Assembly: GCF_963666195.1 (NCBI RefSeq)
Contig: NZ_OY762653.1
Coordinates: 434,001 to 498,000, forward strand
Direction of reading: 5' to 3'
Length of the DNA: 64,000 nt
Source: Trichococcus shcherbakoviae
GTDB taxonomy: Bacteria; Bacillota; Bacilli; Lactobacillales; Aerococcaceae
Shown here: positions 17,056-25,866 of the stretch, one piece after another
How positions within the stretch are numbered: position 1 is the first letter of the stretch
How the letters are laid out: each line of letters opens with the position of its first letter
Program-made: the position numbers and the translations under genes
Notes under the pieces: model-generated
The model's database searches: none
What the model was told of the DNA's origin: nothing
What the model saw: the letters and a program-made list of their open reading frames with translations, nothing else

Positions 17056-17988
17056 CTAAAGAATTGCGGAAAAGGTTTCCTTCAATAGACTGATTTCTTT
17101 GGCTGATGTGCAGCAACAGCCGCCGATCCATTTGCATCCTGACTCATGCCATTTCAATGCTTCGTTTGAGAATACTTCATCAACCGCATGACTATGCGTC
17201 CATACTTTGGTAGTGGCATCGTAGGTCGCTCCCGAGTTTGGATAAGCGACCAATGGCTTTGTCGCAATCTCCTTCAGATATTCCAAGGCAGGTAAGACTA
17301 AATCAGGCTGCACGCAATTGACGCCGTAGGCAATGATTTGCTCGGACGACTCTGCCAATAGCTGGAATACACGCAGATCGGTTCCATCGCATAAATGATG
17401 GGCGTCTTTCAATGTCACTGTCAGCCAGGCTGTCGCCTTCGGATGTTGGGCCAGCAATTCAATCAGTGCCTGGATTTCCGTTATATCCGGAATGGTTTCG
17501 ATGGCCAGCAGATCAGCCCCGGATTCCAGCAGCAACTCTAACCTTTCGCGATGGAAATCGACCAATTCGGTTTGCGACAGACCGTAATTGCCCCGATATT
17601 CAGAGCCGTCCGCCAAATAGGCTCCGTATGGTCCGACCGAAGCCGCCACCCATTTTTCTTGCAGGCCTTGGCTTTTCGTTTGGGCCTGTTTCGCTAGTTC
17701 TACCGTTCTTTTGATCAGAGCCCGGCTTTCTTCGGTTGTATGGCCCAAACGCTCGAACCCGGCAACCGTCGCTTGATAGCTCGCTGTGATGGCGATATTT
17801 GCTCCTGCATCATAATAGTTCTGATGGACTTTTTCAATTTTATCCGGTTCGTTCACTAATGCTTTCGCGGTCCATAACTCATCATTCAGGTCCAAGCCTT
17901 GCTCCTCCAGACCTAAGGACATCGAACCATCGATGAGGATCACTTTTTGATTCTTTTGCCACTCTTTAAAATTCATCGGAAAGCTCAC
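17056..17988 (-). CDS. mmuM: Homocysteine S-methyltransferase
   Basis: This 310-residue zinc enzyme makes methionine from homocysteine using S-methylmethionine (or S-adenosylmethionine) as methyl donor. The zinc ligands are visible as GVNC (Cys225) and GGCC (Cys291, Cys292), and the barrel motifs IDGSM, TASYQAT and ASVGPYGA are present. Its start overlaps the permease gene by 23 bp, so import and use of the methyl donor are coupled. The operon is read through a T-box leader. Its 3' end is the duplicated segment around the abiE genes. Confidence 0.95.
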   Translation of the reverse strand: MSFPMNFKEWQKNQKVILIDGSMSLGLEEQGLDLNDELWTAKALVNEPDKIEKVHQNYYDAGANIAITASYQATVAGFERLGHTTEESRALIKRTVELAKQAQTKSQGLQEKWVAASVGPYGAYLADGSEYRGNYGLSQTELVDFHRERLELLLESGADLLAIETIPDITEIQALIELLAQHPKATAWLTVTLKDAHHLCDGTDLRVFQLLAESSEQIIAYGVNCVQPDLVLPALEYLKEIATKPLVAYPNSGATYDATTKVWTHSHAVDEVFSNEALKWHESGCKWIGGCCCTSAKEISLLKETFSAIL

Positions 17989-19375
17989 CCACTTCTTGAT
18001 TTTCGATTGCTACAGAAGCCTTTTTGCTGAAGAATAACTGGTAATAAAAGAAGCACAAGATCGTGAATGGGATGCCGATGATCAAGGCAATCCGCTGGTT
18101 CGGATCAAACGCGATGCCGATGATCGAAACGGAGCAAAGGATAATGACGAGCCACGGAACGATTGGATAGAATGGTGTTTGGTAAGCCAGTTCATCCAGT
18201 TTATGCCCCGATTTCAGATAGTATTTGCGGAAATTCAGTTGTGCCCAAGCGATGCTCAACCAAACCGCCACGACCGCGAATGCCGAGATGGATACCAGAG
18301 CTAGATAAACGGTGTCCGCGGAATAGATGCTGGAAAACAGGGAGAGAAGCCCACCCAAAATGGTCAGCAACAACCCGTAAATCGGCAACCCACGTTTGGA
18401 TAATTTCGCGAAGCGTTTCGGCAAAGTTCCTGCATTCGCCAGTGACCAAAGCATTCTCGATGCAGCATAGACCCCGGAGTTTGCGCCGGAAAGAACTACA
18501 GTGATCAGGACGAGGTTCATGATGTCTGCGGCGTATGGGATACCCATCAAATTAAGGATGACGGTCACAGGACTTTCATCCAAATTAGCCGCAGAATCCG
18601 GAAGCAGCGCACCGATCACAACAATCGTCCCGATGAACAGAACCACGAGAATGATGATTGTCTGCAGGATTGCTTTCGGGATATTTTTCTTGGGATCCGA
18701 CGTTTCGCCAGCGGCTACGCCGATCAGTTCTGCACCGGAAAAAGCGAAGTTAGCCGACAGGATCGCCAAGAAAACGGAGCCTGCCCCTTTCGGAAACCAA
18801 CCGTTTTCCGTCAAATGGCTGAAAAGTGGTGCTGATTCATTTCCCTGAATCGGTATAAATCCGAAAATGCCACCCAGACCCAGGATAAGGAAAATTGCCA
18901 GTGCGAGCACTTTGATCAACGACATCCAAAATTCGCTGACGGAAAACCAACGCACATCAATAATGTTTGAAAGTACAATAATGCCGATAAAAAAGATGCA
19001 CCAAAGCCATGCGGGAATGCCGGGGAACCAGCGTTGTGACAAAATCGCCAAGGTGATGAACTGCGAACCCAATGCCACTGTCCACGTCAGCCAATAAAGC
19101 CACGCCACCACGAAACCTGCTCCGGGATGGATATATTTTGAAGCGTAGTTGTGGAATGAACTCGTACTGGGCTCGTGGACCGACAGTTCGCCCAAGCACA
19201 TCATGACCAGCGTCACCAAAAATGCTCCGATCAGATACGCAATGATTGTTCCGATTGAACCCGTCGTTTGAATGAGATACCCCGAACTCAAGAAGATTCC
19301 GGTTCCTATAACTCCACCCAATGAAAGCATAACTAAATGCTTTGATGTCATTTCCCTTACAAATGATTGCTCCAT
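17966..19375 (-). CDS. mmuP: APC-family amino acid permease, probably S-methylmethionine
   Basis: This 469-residue protein has about twelve membrane segments and the APC signatures (LGGVIGTGIF near residue 18, GELSVHEPS, AGETSDPKKNIPKA). GGAGG lies before the ATG at 19375. Overlap with mmuM and the T-box upstream point to uptake of S-methylmethionine or a related methionine precursor; the substrate is inferred from context, not from the sequence of the permease. Confidence 0.9.
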   Translation of the reverse strand: MEQSFVREMTSKHLVMLSLGGVIGTGIFLSSGYLIQTTGSIGTIIAYLIGAFLVTLVMMCLGELSVHEPSTSSFHNYASKYIHPGAGFVVAWLYWLTWTVALGSQFITLAILSQRWFPGIPAWLWCIFFIGIIVLSNIIDVRWFSVSEFWMSLIKVLALAIFLILGLGGIFGFIPIQGNESAPLFSHLTENGWFPKGAGSVFLAILSANFAFSGAELIGVAAGETSDPKKNIPKAILQTIIILVVLFIGTIVVIGALLPDSAANLDESPVTVILNLMGIPYAADIMNLVLITVVLSGANSGVYAASRMLWSLANAGTLPKRFAKLSKRGLPIYGLLLTILGGLLSLFSSIYSADTVYLALVSISAFAVVAVWLSIAWAQLNFRKYYLKSGHKLDELAYQTPFYPIVPWLVIILCSVSIIGIAFDPNQRIALIIGIPFTILCFFYYQLFFSKKASVAIENQEVGELSDEF

Positions 19376-19411
19376 ATTTTCGCCTCCAAAAATGTTTTAA
19401 AAATATATAAA

Positions 19412-19660
19412 AAAAAGCACTCCCCCTATTGAAAGGGCGAATGCTCGCGTTACCACCTTTGTTCATAATCAAAAAGATTATCTCAGCAAGGGACTGTCAT
19501 CCCTTCACGCGCTATCGGGCGTACCCGTCACCTGCTAAGTTTCCCTCACATGTGATAACTCAAAGACCATTTTCGCTGATTCCGAAACATCTGCTCTCAC
19601 CATTCGCAGACTCTCTGTGGTTTCTTTCTTAACTACTTATCTCATCAAAGTTTCATATAT
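19412..19660 (-). promoter_or_regulatory. T-box leader (probably methionine) of mmuP-mmuM
   Basis: The minus strand shows stem I elements (AGTAGTTAAGAAAG, GGTGAGAGC), a candidate specifier ATG in the sequence GAAAATGGTC near 19,575, and the conserved T-box AAGGTGGTAACGCGAG at 19443-19458. A terminator stem (GCATTCGCCC with GGGGGAGTGC) and a T run follow at 19412-19446. Uncharged tRNA would favour the antiterminator. An ATG specifier fits the methionine role of the operon. Confidence 0.9.
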
Positions 19661-19668
19661 TTTTAATA

Positions 19669-19697
19669 AATATACAAGAATGATGGATGGTTGTCAA
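19669..19697 (-). promoter_or_regulatory. Promoter of the T-box leader
   Basis: TTGACA (19697-19692) and TATATT (19674-19669) are separated by 17 bp on the minus strand. Confidence 0.8.
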
Positions 19698-19795
19698 TTA
19701 ATTTGTGATATATTTTCCGCTTACTTTCATTCTTGTGTTTTTTTGCTGTGATTTTTTGGGGGTGGCCGGAGGTGGCGGTCCGTTCTTGCGCTGTC

Positions 19796-19924
19796 CTCCT
19801 GCCGGACGGTTGTAGCCGGAGCTACGGTACCGGTCACGTCGCTCTGCTCCGGTAGAAAGACTCTGGACGGAGAACAGATTCGGTTTTCGATGTTCTCCTC
19901 CGTCCAAACATTCCTTCACCGGAG
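19796..19924. repeat. Hairpin array A1 (3 units, 51-bp period)
   Basis: Imperfect palindromes lie at 19796-19821, 19847-19872 and 19898-19924, with unrelated spacers. The third has arms TCCTCCG/CGGAGGA. The array follows the terminator of the SDR gene and precedes the T-box promoter. An additional degenerate CCGGAG half-site lies near 19,765. Confidence 0.8.
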
Positions 19925-19942
19925 GAGAGCCCCCCGCTAATG

Positions 19943-19997
19943 ACTAAAAAGAAACAAAAAGAAAATCCGCTGCACCGAAATTGCACGGTACAGCGGA
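19943..19997 (-). terminator. Terminator of the SDR gene
   Basis: TCCGCTG (19966-19972) and CAGCGGA (19991-19997) pair with further pairs inside. On the minus strand the stem is followed by a broken T run. Confidence 0.85.
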
Positions 19998-20017
19998 CTT
20001 TCGTTTACTGTTGTTTA

Positions 20018-20764
20018 TTACCAAGGTTGGATAGTTGGTCCGATCGTAAACTCGTTGACGTTGGTATCCTCGGGCTGATCGATCGCGAAGGCGACCACAC
20101 TGGCCACACGATCTGGGCTGATGCCGTATTGTTTATAGATGATTCCCATATCTTTGGCGATTTTGTCGTCGCTGATGGTTTCCAGCAATTCCGTGTTGAT
20201 GGCAGCCGGATAAATCGTGGCTGTTCTGATGTTGGTGCCTTCCATCGCTGATTCCATGCGCAACACTTCCATCAGGTCGCGGACTGCCCATTTAGTGGCG
20301 CCGTAAACGGCTCCGCCCGGATAGGCTTTAAGGCCCGCAACGGATGATGTGGTGATCACATGACCGGATTTCTGTTTCACGAATTCCGGAAGGACCGCTT
20401 CGATCCCGTTCAGTACGCCTTTGATGTTGACGTCCACCATCTGATGCCAATCCTTCGTTTTCAACTTCGATAAAGGCGAATTCGGCATCACGCCGGCATT
20501 CAGGAAAATGACATCCACTTTGCCGAATTTTTCTTTTGCCAGGTCAACCAGTTTTTTGTTGTCTTCGATTTTGGTGACGTCCGTAACGTGATAAATAGCT
20601 TCCCCGCCATCCTGAACGATTTCATCAACCAATTTCCTCAAATGCTCTTCTCTGCGCGCGCCTAATACTAATTTAGCTCCCTTACTCGCTAAAAGTCGGG
20701 CTGTCGCCTCGCCGATCCCTGAAGAAGCTCCCGTGATGATTACTACTTTGTCTTTGATTGCCAT
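20018..20764 (-). CDS. Short-chain dehydrogenase/reductase (classical SDR)
   Basis: This 248-residue oxidoreductase has the NADP-binding TGASSGIGEA at its start, NAGV near 88, the catalytic Ser in TSSVAG and the catalytic YGATK near 153-157. It resembles the YdfG/serine dehydrogenase-like group that acts on small hydroxy or keto compounds. I choose the ATG at 20764 because AGGA lies 8 nt before it; the frame could begin up to 36 bp earlier. It is transcribed alone, with its own terminator. Confidence 0.92.
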   Translation of the reverse strand: MAIKDKVVIITGASSGIGEATARLLASKGAKLVLGARREEHLRKLVDEIVQDGGEAIYHVTDVTKIEDNKKLVDLAKEKFGKVDVIFLNAGVMPNSPLSKLKTKDWHQMVDVNIKGVLNGIEAVLPEFVKQKSGHVITTSSVAGLKAYPGGAVYGATKWAVRDLMEVLRMESAMEGTNIRTATIYPAAINTELLETISDDKIAKDMGIIYKQYGISPDRVASVVAFAIDQPEDTNVNEFTIGPTIQPW

Positions 20765-20968
20765 TATCTTCATCCTTTCCATTCTGACCCGGAGTATCAA
20801 TAAAGAATCGAAAAACGGTTTATAGCATCTGACAACTGCTTGTCCATTTTTATTATACCACCGGGTACCCGTTATAGGCTTACTTGAACCTTACTACTTG
20901 ACCTTTAGGTGAAGTCAAGGAACAGAAGTTGGAAATTCAGAAAGTTTGGCTAACTTCAGAACGGTGAT

Positions 20969-21094
20969 CTCCGGTGAAGTAGCTTTGGTCGGAGCTGGCA
21001 ACTTGTTCGCTGGCTGTTCTCCTGTTAACCGGTCCACACCGGAGAACAGCTCCGGTGTCTCAGCTCTCCTCCGGTCAGCAGCCCTTCGCTGGAG
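20969..21094. repeat. Hairpin array A2 (3 units, exactly 50-bp period)
   Basis: Units lie at 20969-20994, 21019-21044 and 21069-21094. The middle unit has 10-bp outer arms (GCTGTTCTCC with GGAGAACAGC). It lies 18 bp beyond the stop of the alpha/beta hydrolase gene and no other terminator is visible there, so one of these hairpins may end that operon. Confidence 0.85.
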
Positions 21095-21111
21095 GTGAAC
21101 CCAAACTCTCA

Positions 21112-21957
21112 CTACTTTCCCAAAAATTCTATCACTTCTTTTGTGAATTCTTCGTGGTATTGAAAGATTGAGCCATGACCGGCATCTTCATAGATCACAA
21201 GTTTACTGTTTGGGAGGCGTTTAACCAGATCATAGGAATTCTCAGTCGGTACCATCCGATCCGCATCACCATTAACGACAAGAGTCGGTTGGGTTATTTT
21301 TGACAGATCCGCTGGATTCGATTTTCCCCAGTTATTGATTGCTCTCAGTTGTGCACGATAGCCTTTTAAGCTTATCATCTTATCGCGATTTTGTTTTCGT
21401 TCCTTAATTCTTGCCAGGAATTCTTTTGCTTTTCTCTTTCCATTTGGTGTGCGCGTAAAGAATAAATATGTTTTTACATCTGTTAATGTGAAAATAGCCC
21501 GCACTAAATCCTGATTGGAAATTTTTGTTACATTTTCAATCCCCTTTCCACCACGAGGACCTGTTCCGGTTAAAATCACTTTTCTTACTAGAGATGGTTC
21601 CAGTTCCAAAAGTACTTGAGCGATCATCCCACCCATCGAAAGGGACAGAATATCAATCTGTCTAAATCCAAGTGCCTTAATAAAAGCTATCGCATCTTCG
21701 GCCATTTCTTTTATCGTACCCGGCACCTGTCCACTGGATAGGCCTACACCTTTGTTATCGAAAGTAATCACCCAATGCTGCTTTGCGATGCCGTCGATTA
21801 TTCTTGGATCCCAGTTATCGAGATTCGCTGATAAATGCGTGAAAAAAATAATTGGAATCCCTGTCTTTTTCCCTAATTCCCGATACGCATAGGTTATTCC
21901 ATTAGCTGCTCGGATGCTTTTATTTGGAGCATGAATATATGTCTCACTTTTTTCCAT
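21112..21957 (-). CDS. Alpha/beta-fold hydrolase
   Basis: This 281-residue protein has the alpha/beta hydrolase order: an HG-like oxyanion strand (FFTHLSANLDNWDP), nucleophile elbow LSLSMGG with Ser near 106, Asp in VVNGDADRMVP and a terminal His in AGHGSIFQ. Related proteins are esterases or haloperoxidase-like enzymes. It follows the quinone-reductase-like gene by 27 bp and is probably in the same TetR-controlled operon. Confidence 0.9.
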   Translation of the reverse strand: MEKSETYIHAPNKSIRAANGITYAYRELGKKTGIPIIFFTHLSANLDNWDPRIIDGIAKQHWVITFDNKGVGLSSGQVPGTIKEMAEDAIAFIKALGFRQIDILSLSMGGMIAQVLLELEPSLVRKVILTGTGPRGGKGIENVTKISNQDLVRAIFTLTDVKTYLFFTRTPNGKRKAKEFLARIKERKQNRDKMISLKGYRAQLRAINNWGKSNPADLSKITQPTLVVNGDADRMVPTENSYDLVKRLPNSKLVIYEDAGHGSIFQYHEEFTKEVIEFLGK

Positions 21958-21984
21958 ACCTGGATGTCCTCATTTCTGCTTATA

Positions 21985-22992
21985 TCAATCGGAAACCTTG
22001 ATGACAACTTTCCCTTTTGGATGTCCACTCGCCACCAGACGCAAAGCTTCATTTACTTGATTTAGCGTAAATTCAGTCGGATCGACAGCCGGGATAATAT
22101 TATTTTCTTCGATAATTTTTGAGATTTCTTCCAACTGTGAACCATCTGAGCGGACAAATATAAAACGATACGCCACACCATGCTTTTTAGCTTTTTTATC
22201 AAATTTAGCCCCCGCTAGAGCGAATAGCAGTTGTTTCCACTTTGGAAATCCATGATCTTTTGCAAACTGTTTATTTGGCCCGGTTCGCAGGCTTAACAGT
22301 CTTCCTCCAGGTTTGATGATCGACAATTCCCGATCGAATTCATCAGCGCCGAGTGTGTCAATGACAAAATCCACTCCCTTTAAAATTTCCCAGTAATTCT
22401 CTTTCGTATAATCAATGTATTGGGTGGCTCCGGCAGCGAGGATCTGTTCACGTGAAGCGGGATTCCCCGAGACAATGACCTTCAGTCCCATGGCTTTAGC
22501 TATGGGAACAGCCATTTGCCCGAAACTCCCTGATCCACCTGGAATGAAGACTGTTTGCCCGGCTTTAGCATTTAGTTCTTCATGCAACCCTTGATACGCT
22601 GTCAGGCCAGTTAAAGGAGCAGCTGCCCCTGTAACAAAGTCGAGATTCTTGGGCAAATGCCAAATCGCTTTGGCATCCACAGCGACATATTCAGCAAAAG
22701 CGCCGATTTTGTCCAACGGAAGTCTCGTATAAATCGCATCGCCTTTCTTGAATCCCGAAACAAGTTTTCCGACCTCAGCAATGACCCCTGTCAACTCATT
22801 GCCGATCGTTAGAGGCATCTCGTAATCTTGGATCAGCTTGACGCTTCCTGTGATGTTCAGTATTTCCAAATGATTGACAGCTGCTACCTTTACTTTCACT
22901 AAAACTTCGTGATCACTAATCTCTGGGATAGGAATTTCTACAACTTCTGTTTCGATTTTTTTCGAGTATTTTTTGATTTGGACTGCTTTCAT
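21985..22992 (-). CDS. NADP-dependent zinc-free alcohol dehydrogenase / quinone reductase family protein
   Basis: This 335-residue MDR-superfamily oxidoreductase has the GroES-like half (about 1-120; GNELTGVIAEVG) and a Rossmann half with VFIPGGSGSFGQMA near 147-160. It lacks the zinc ligand set of true alcohol dehydrogenases, as in quinone reductases. It heads an operon with the alpha/beta hydrolase. A TetR-type operator lies 46 bp before its start. Confidence 0.9.
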   Translation of the reverse strand: MKAVQIKKYSKKIETEVVEIPIPEISDHEVLVKVKVAAVNHLEILNITGSVKLIQDYEMPLTIGNELTGVIAEVGKLVSGFKKGDAIYTRLPLDKIGAFAEYVAVDAKAIWHLPKNLDFVTGAAAPLTGLTAYQGLHEELNAKAGQTVFIPGGSGSFGQMAVPIAKAMGLKVIVSGNPASREQILAAGATQYIDYTKENYWEILKGVDFVIDTLGADEFDRELSIIKPGGRLLSLRTGPNKQFAKDHGFPKWKQLLFALAGAKFDKKAKKHGVAYRFIFVRSDGSQLEEISKIIEENNIIPAVDPTEFTLNQVNEALRLVASGHPKGKVVIKVSD

Positions 22993-23037
22993 ATCAACAT
23001 CTCCTTTGCTTTACTTACTGGTGTTGGTTCTATTCGG

Positions 23038-23051
23038 GAACGAGCATTCTC
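23038..23051. promoter_or_regulatory. TetR-type operator O1 before the oxidoreductase operon
   Basis: GAACGAGCATTCTC matches operator O2 in front of the TetR gene (consensus GAAYGARCRTTCTC), with dyad halves GAAYG and CRTTC. Confidence 0.7.
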
Positions 23052-23143
23052 AAAAAGACCAAAAAAAATGGATGATTCCTGATTAAAAATTTTCTACAAT
23101 TGCATGCATCTGATCTTTTAATCCAAATTCATAATCACCATCA

Positions 23144-23728
23144 TCATTGATCATTTTTCAATATCGATAGCGTTATATCAATCGTTGAATCGAACTCTTT
23201 TGGATCTGCTGTCATTTTCACTAATACCCTGACACCGATAAGCGCATTATGGATATAGCGTGCGAGTTCATTGATGTCAAATGAACTTGCAACTTCCCCT
23301 CTTGCTTGTCCTTTACTCAATAGATCCGCTATTAAATTTTCAGTCTGCTTGAAAGCGGACTGTATTCTTTGAGAAACTTCATTGTCAAGCAATGATAACT
23401 CTACTGCCGTGTTGACCATTAAACATCCCTTCGGATAGGCATTATCAGAGTAGATGGCGAGTTCAAATATTATTCTGATGGACTCAACAGTGGTCATCTC
23501 TTCTGTTATCTGCTTCCTGGTTTGAGCAGCGATAAGCGATTCATAGCGTTCCAAAGTTTGTACAAAAAGAGAATGTTTATCTCCAAACGTATCATATAAA
23601 CTCCTGCGGTGGATCCCCATGTTATCTACCAAATCCTGGATCGAAGTTTTTTCATAGCCTTGTTTCCAAAATACTTCCATCGCTTTATCCAGGGCCTCTT
23701 CTTCATTAAATTCTTTACTTCTGGCCAA
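23144..23728 (-). CDS. TetR/AcrR-family repressor
   Basis: This 194-residue regulator has an N-terminal helix-turn-helix (TSIQDLVDNMGIHRRSLYDT, about residues 28-47) and a ligand-binding TetR C-terminal domain. I place the start at the TTG at 23728, because AAAGGGGG lies directly before it; the longer frame would have the Shine-Dalgarno inside the coding part. Operator-like sites O1 and O2 flank the gene, so it probably represses itself and the oxidoreductase-hydrolase operon, with relief by an electrophile or quinone-like ligand. Confidence 0.92.
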   Translation of the reverse strand: MARSKEFNEEEALDKAMEVFWKQGYEKTSIQDLVDNMGIHRRSLYDTFGDKHSLFVQTLERYESLIAAQTRKQITEEMTTVESIRIIFELAIYSDNAYPKGCLMVNTAVELSLLDNEVSQRIQSAFKQTENLIADLLSKGQARGEVASSFDINELARYIHNALIGVRVLVKMTADPKEFDSTIDITLSILKNDQ

Positions 23729-23764
23729 ATTATTTCCCCCTTTCAAAATCCGATTTCATTTCTA

Positions 23765-23778
23765 GAATGAACGTTCTC
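23765..23778. promoter_or_regulatory. TetR-type operator O2 before the TetR gene
   Basis: GAATGAACGTTCTC is the partner of O1, with the same dyad and 11 of 14 bases identical. It lies 37 bp before the TTG start. Confidence 0.7.
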
Positions 23779-23835
23779 AATACAGAATACCATTCATTGT
23801 TTGATCAGTAAAGAAAATCAGCTTACCGAAAACCA

Positions 23836-23871
23836 CAAAAAGGAGTGCTCAACTGGTTGGTGAGCACTCCT
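23836..23871 (-). terminator. Terminator downstream of zwf and array A3
   Basis: AGGAGTGCTCA and TGAGCACTCCT form an 11-bp perfect stem, followed on the minus strand by TTTTTG. Here the hairpin array lies between the stop codon and the terminator, that is, inside the transcript. Confidence 0.9.
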
Positions 23872-23905
23872 CTGATATTTGGTGAAACTCTTTTAGTTCG
23901 CTGTT

Positions 23906-24033
23906 CTCCGATGAAGCGGCTTTGGTCGGAGTTGGGATTCTGTTCGTTATGCTATTCTCCAGTTGGGCGGTTCACACCGGAGAACAGCCCCGGTATTTTC
24001 AGCCCACCTCCGGCCAGCAACCCCTCCCCGGAG
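23906..24033. repeat. Hairpin array A3 (3 units, 51-bp period)
   Basis: Units lie at 23906-23931, 23957-23982 and 24008-24033. In the first, CCGATG faces a changed partner arm; the outer pairs differ between units but remain complementary in the second (TTCTCC with GGAGAA). The array lies in the 3' untranslated part of zwf. Confidence 0.85.
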
Positions 24034-24077
24034 GTGAGCCCGCCCCTATCACAATACGCAAGAACGCAACACCGAAT

Positions 24078-25583
24078 CTACCCCTCCAACAATCCGCGCC
24101 CGCGGTACCATTCATCCGGTCTCCAAGCCCATTCGTGGTTCTCTTTACTCAACAGATCAAAAGAAGCTTTTGGTCCCATTGTTCTTGCCGCATACTTCGG
24201 AATTTCTTCATTGTCGCGATCCCACGTTTCTCGGATCGCATCGACGATTCTCCAGGATTGCGCGACTTCTTCCCAACGCGCAAAGTTGGTTGCATCGCCC
24301 AAAATCACATCATAGGTCAGACGTTCATAAGCTTCTGGTGTGTTCTCCATCATTTCGCTGTCATGGCGGTACTCTAATTTGATCGGTTGCGTGTTGAATC
24401 CTTGCCCGATTTCTTTTCGGTTCATGGTCAAAGCAAAGCCTTCTGTTGGCTGGATATAAATGGTCAGATCATTTGCCGGGACATCTTTCTCGGCATCAAA
24501 TGGATTGACGGGAACTTTTTTGAAAACGATATTGACGCGCGTTCCTTTTTCCGTCAGGCGTTTTCCGGTACGCACATAAAATGGCACTCCGTTCCAACGC
24601 GGATTGTCCACCATGAATTTGCCGGCTACAAACGTTTCTGTCTTCGAACCGCTTGCGACATTCGGCTCTTCTTGATACGCAACAAATTCCTTACCATCCA
24701 ATTTTCCTGCCGCATACTGCCCTCTCACGAAGTTTTCGCGGACTTCTTCCGGCGAATAGACACGCACATCATTCAGCGCTTTGATCTTGGCTGTCTGGAT
24801 ATTCGCTTCGGATATGGAAGCTAACGGCTCCATCGCCAGCAAGGATAACACTTGCAGAATATGGTTTTGGACCATATCCTTCAAAGCCCCGCTGTGATCA
24901 TAGTAGCCGCCGCGCTCCTCCACGCCCAATTCCTCAGCAAAAGTGATCTGAACATTTTCGATGTAATCACGATTCCACGAGGATTCCAGGAACGGATTCG
25001 TCAAACGCACGGCCAGAATATTCTGGATCATTTCTTTGCCCAAATAGTGGTCGATCCTGAAAATATCCTCTTCCGGGAACACTTGGGTGATTTGATTATT
25101 CAACTTCTCAGCTGATGCATAATCCATCCCGAATGGCTTTTCGATGACGACGCGGTTGAACCCTTTGTCCGTCACAATCTGCTGACCTTTCAGATGCGTC
25201 ACGATCGGTCCGAAAAACTGCGGAGCCATCGCCAGATAGTACATCCGGTTCTGATCCAAATCATATTTCGCATCCAATCTGTCAGCCAACTCTTTGAGAT
25301 GAACGTAATGTTCCACATCGGAAACATCATGCGCACGATAATAAAAGTGGCTTAAAAAAGCAGCTTTTTCCGTTTCTGTCGGCTGGAATGATTGAATCGA
25401 TTCTGAAACCACATCCCGAAAATGCTCGTCGCTCCACTCTCTTCTTGCCGTCCCGATCACTGCGAAACGTTCTGCCAACGCACCGCTTCGGAACAATCGG
25501 AAAAATGAAGGATATAACTTTCTTTGGGCTAAATCACCTGTCGCGCCGAATAATACAATCAATACTGGATTTGTTTTTACCAC
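24078..25583 (-). CDS. zwf: Glucose-6-phosphate 1-dehydrogenase
   Basis: This 501-residue enzyme oxidises glucose 6-phosphate to 6-phosphogluconolactone and makes NADPH, entering the pentose phosphate pathway. The coenzyme fingerprint GATGDLAQRKLYPS is near the N-terminus and the substrate signature RIDHYLGKE near residue 175. The start is the GTG at 25583, with AGGAGG 7 nt before it; the reading frame stays open for 63 bp upstream but has no better site. NADPH supply suits the several reductases nearby. Confidence 0.95.
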   Translation of the reverse strand: MVKTNPVLIVLFGATGDLAQRKLYPSFFRLFRSGALAERFAVIGTARREWSDEHFRDVVSESIQSFQPTETEKAAFLSHFYYRAHDVSDVEHYVHLKELADRLDAKYDLDQNRMYYLAMAPQFFGPIVTHLKGQQIVTDKGFNRVVIEKPFGMDYASAEKLNNQITQVFPEEDIFRIDHYLGKEMIQNILAVRLTNPFLESSWNRDYIENVQITFAEELGVEERGGYYDHSGALKDMVQNHILQVLSLLAMEPLASISEANIQTAKIKALNDVRVYSPEEVRENFVRGQYAAGKLDGKEFVAYQEEPNVASGSKTETFVAGKFMVDNPRWNGVPFYVRTGKRLTEKGTRVNIVFKKVPVNPFDAEKDVPANDLTIYIQPTEGFALTMNRKEIGQGFNTQPIKLEYRHDSEMMENTPEAYERLTYDVILGDATNFARWEEVAQSWRIVDAIRETWDRDNEEIPKYAARTMGPKASFDLLSKENHEWAWRPDEWYRGRGLLEG

Positions 25584-25720
25584 TTTATCGCCTCCTGCTT
25601 TACTTAATAACTCCATAATACCATGATTAGCGCAAAGTTCCTTCACTCTTGGAGAATTTGAGCACCTGAAAAATCAAAAACATTAATATTTCTTTCGGAT
25701 TTTTGGGTTTGATCATTTTT

Positions 25721-25846
25721 CTCCGGTGAGACGGTTCTTGCCGAAGAACAGCCCATTTTTTCTTTGCATTCTCCGGTATAGCGACCCTCGCCGGAGATCA
25801 GCTTCCGCTTTCCCTTCTAACTCCGGCGAAGCGGCTCCCGTCGGAG
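25721..25846. repeat. Hairpin array A4 (3 units, exactly 50-bp period)
   Basis: Units lie at 25721-25746, 25771-25796 and 25821-25846. The third has outer arms AACTCCG with CGGAGTT, another matched change. It lies 20 bp beyond the stop of the NmrA-like gene and upstream of zwf. Confidence 0.85.
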
Positions 25847-25866
25847 TTACTGCTTCGTATCTACTT

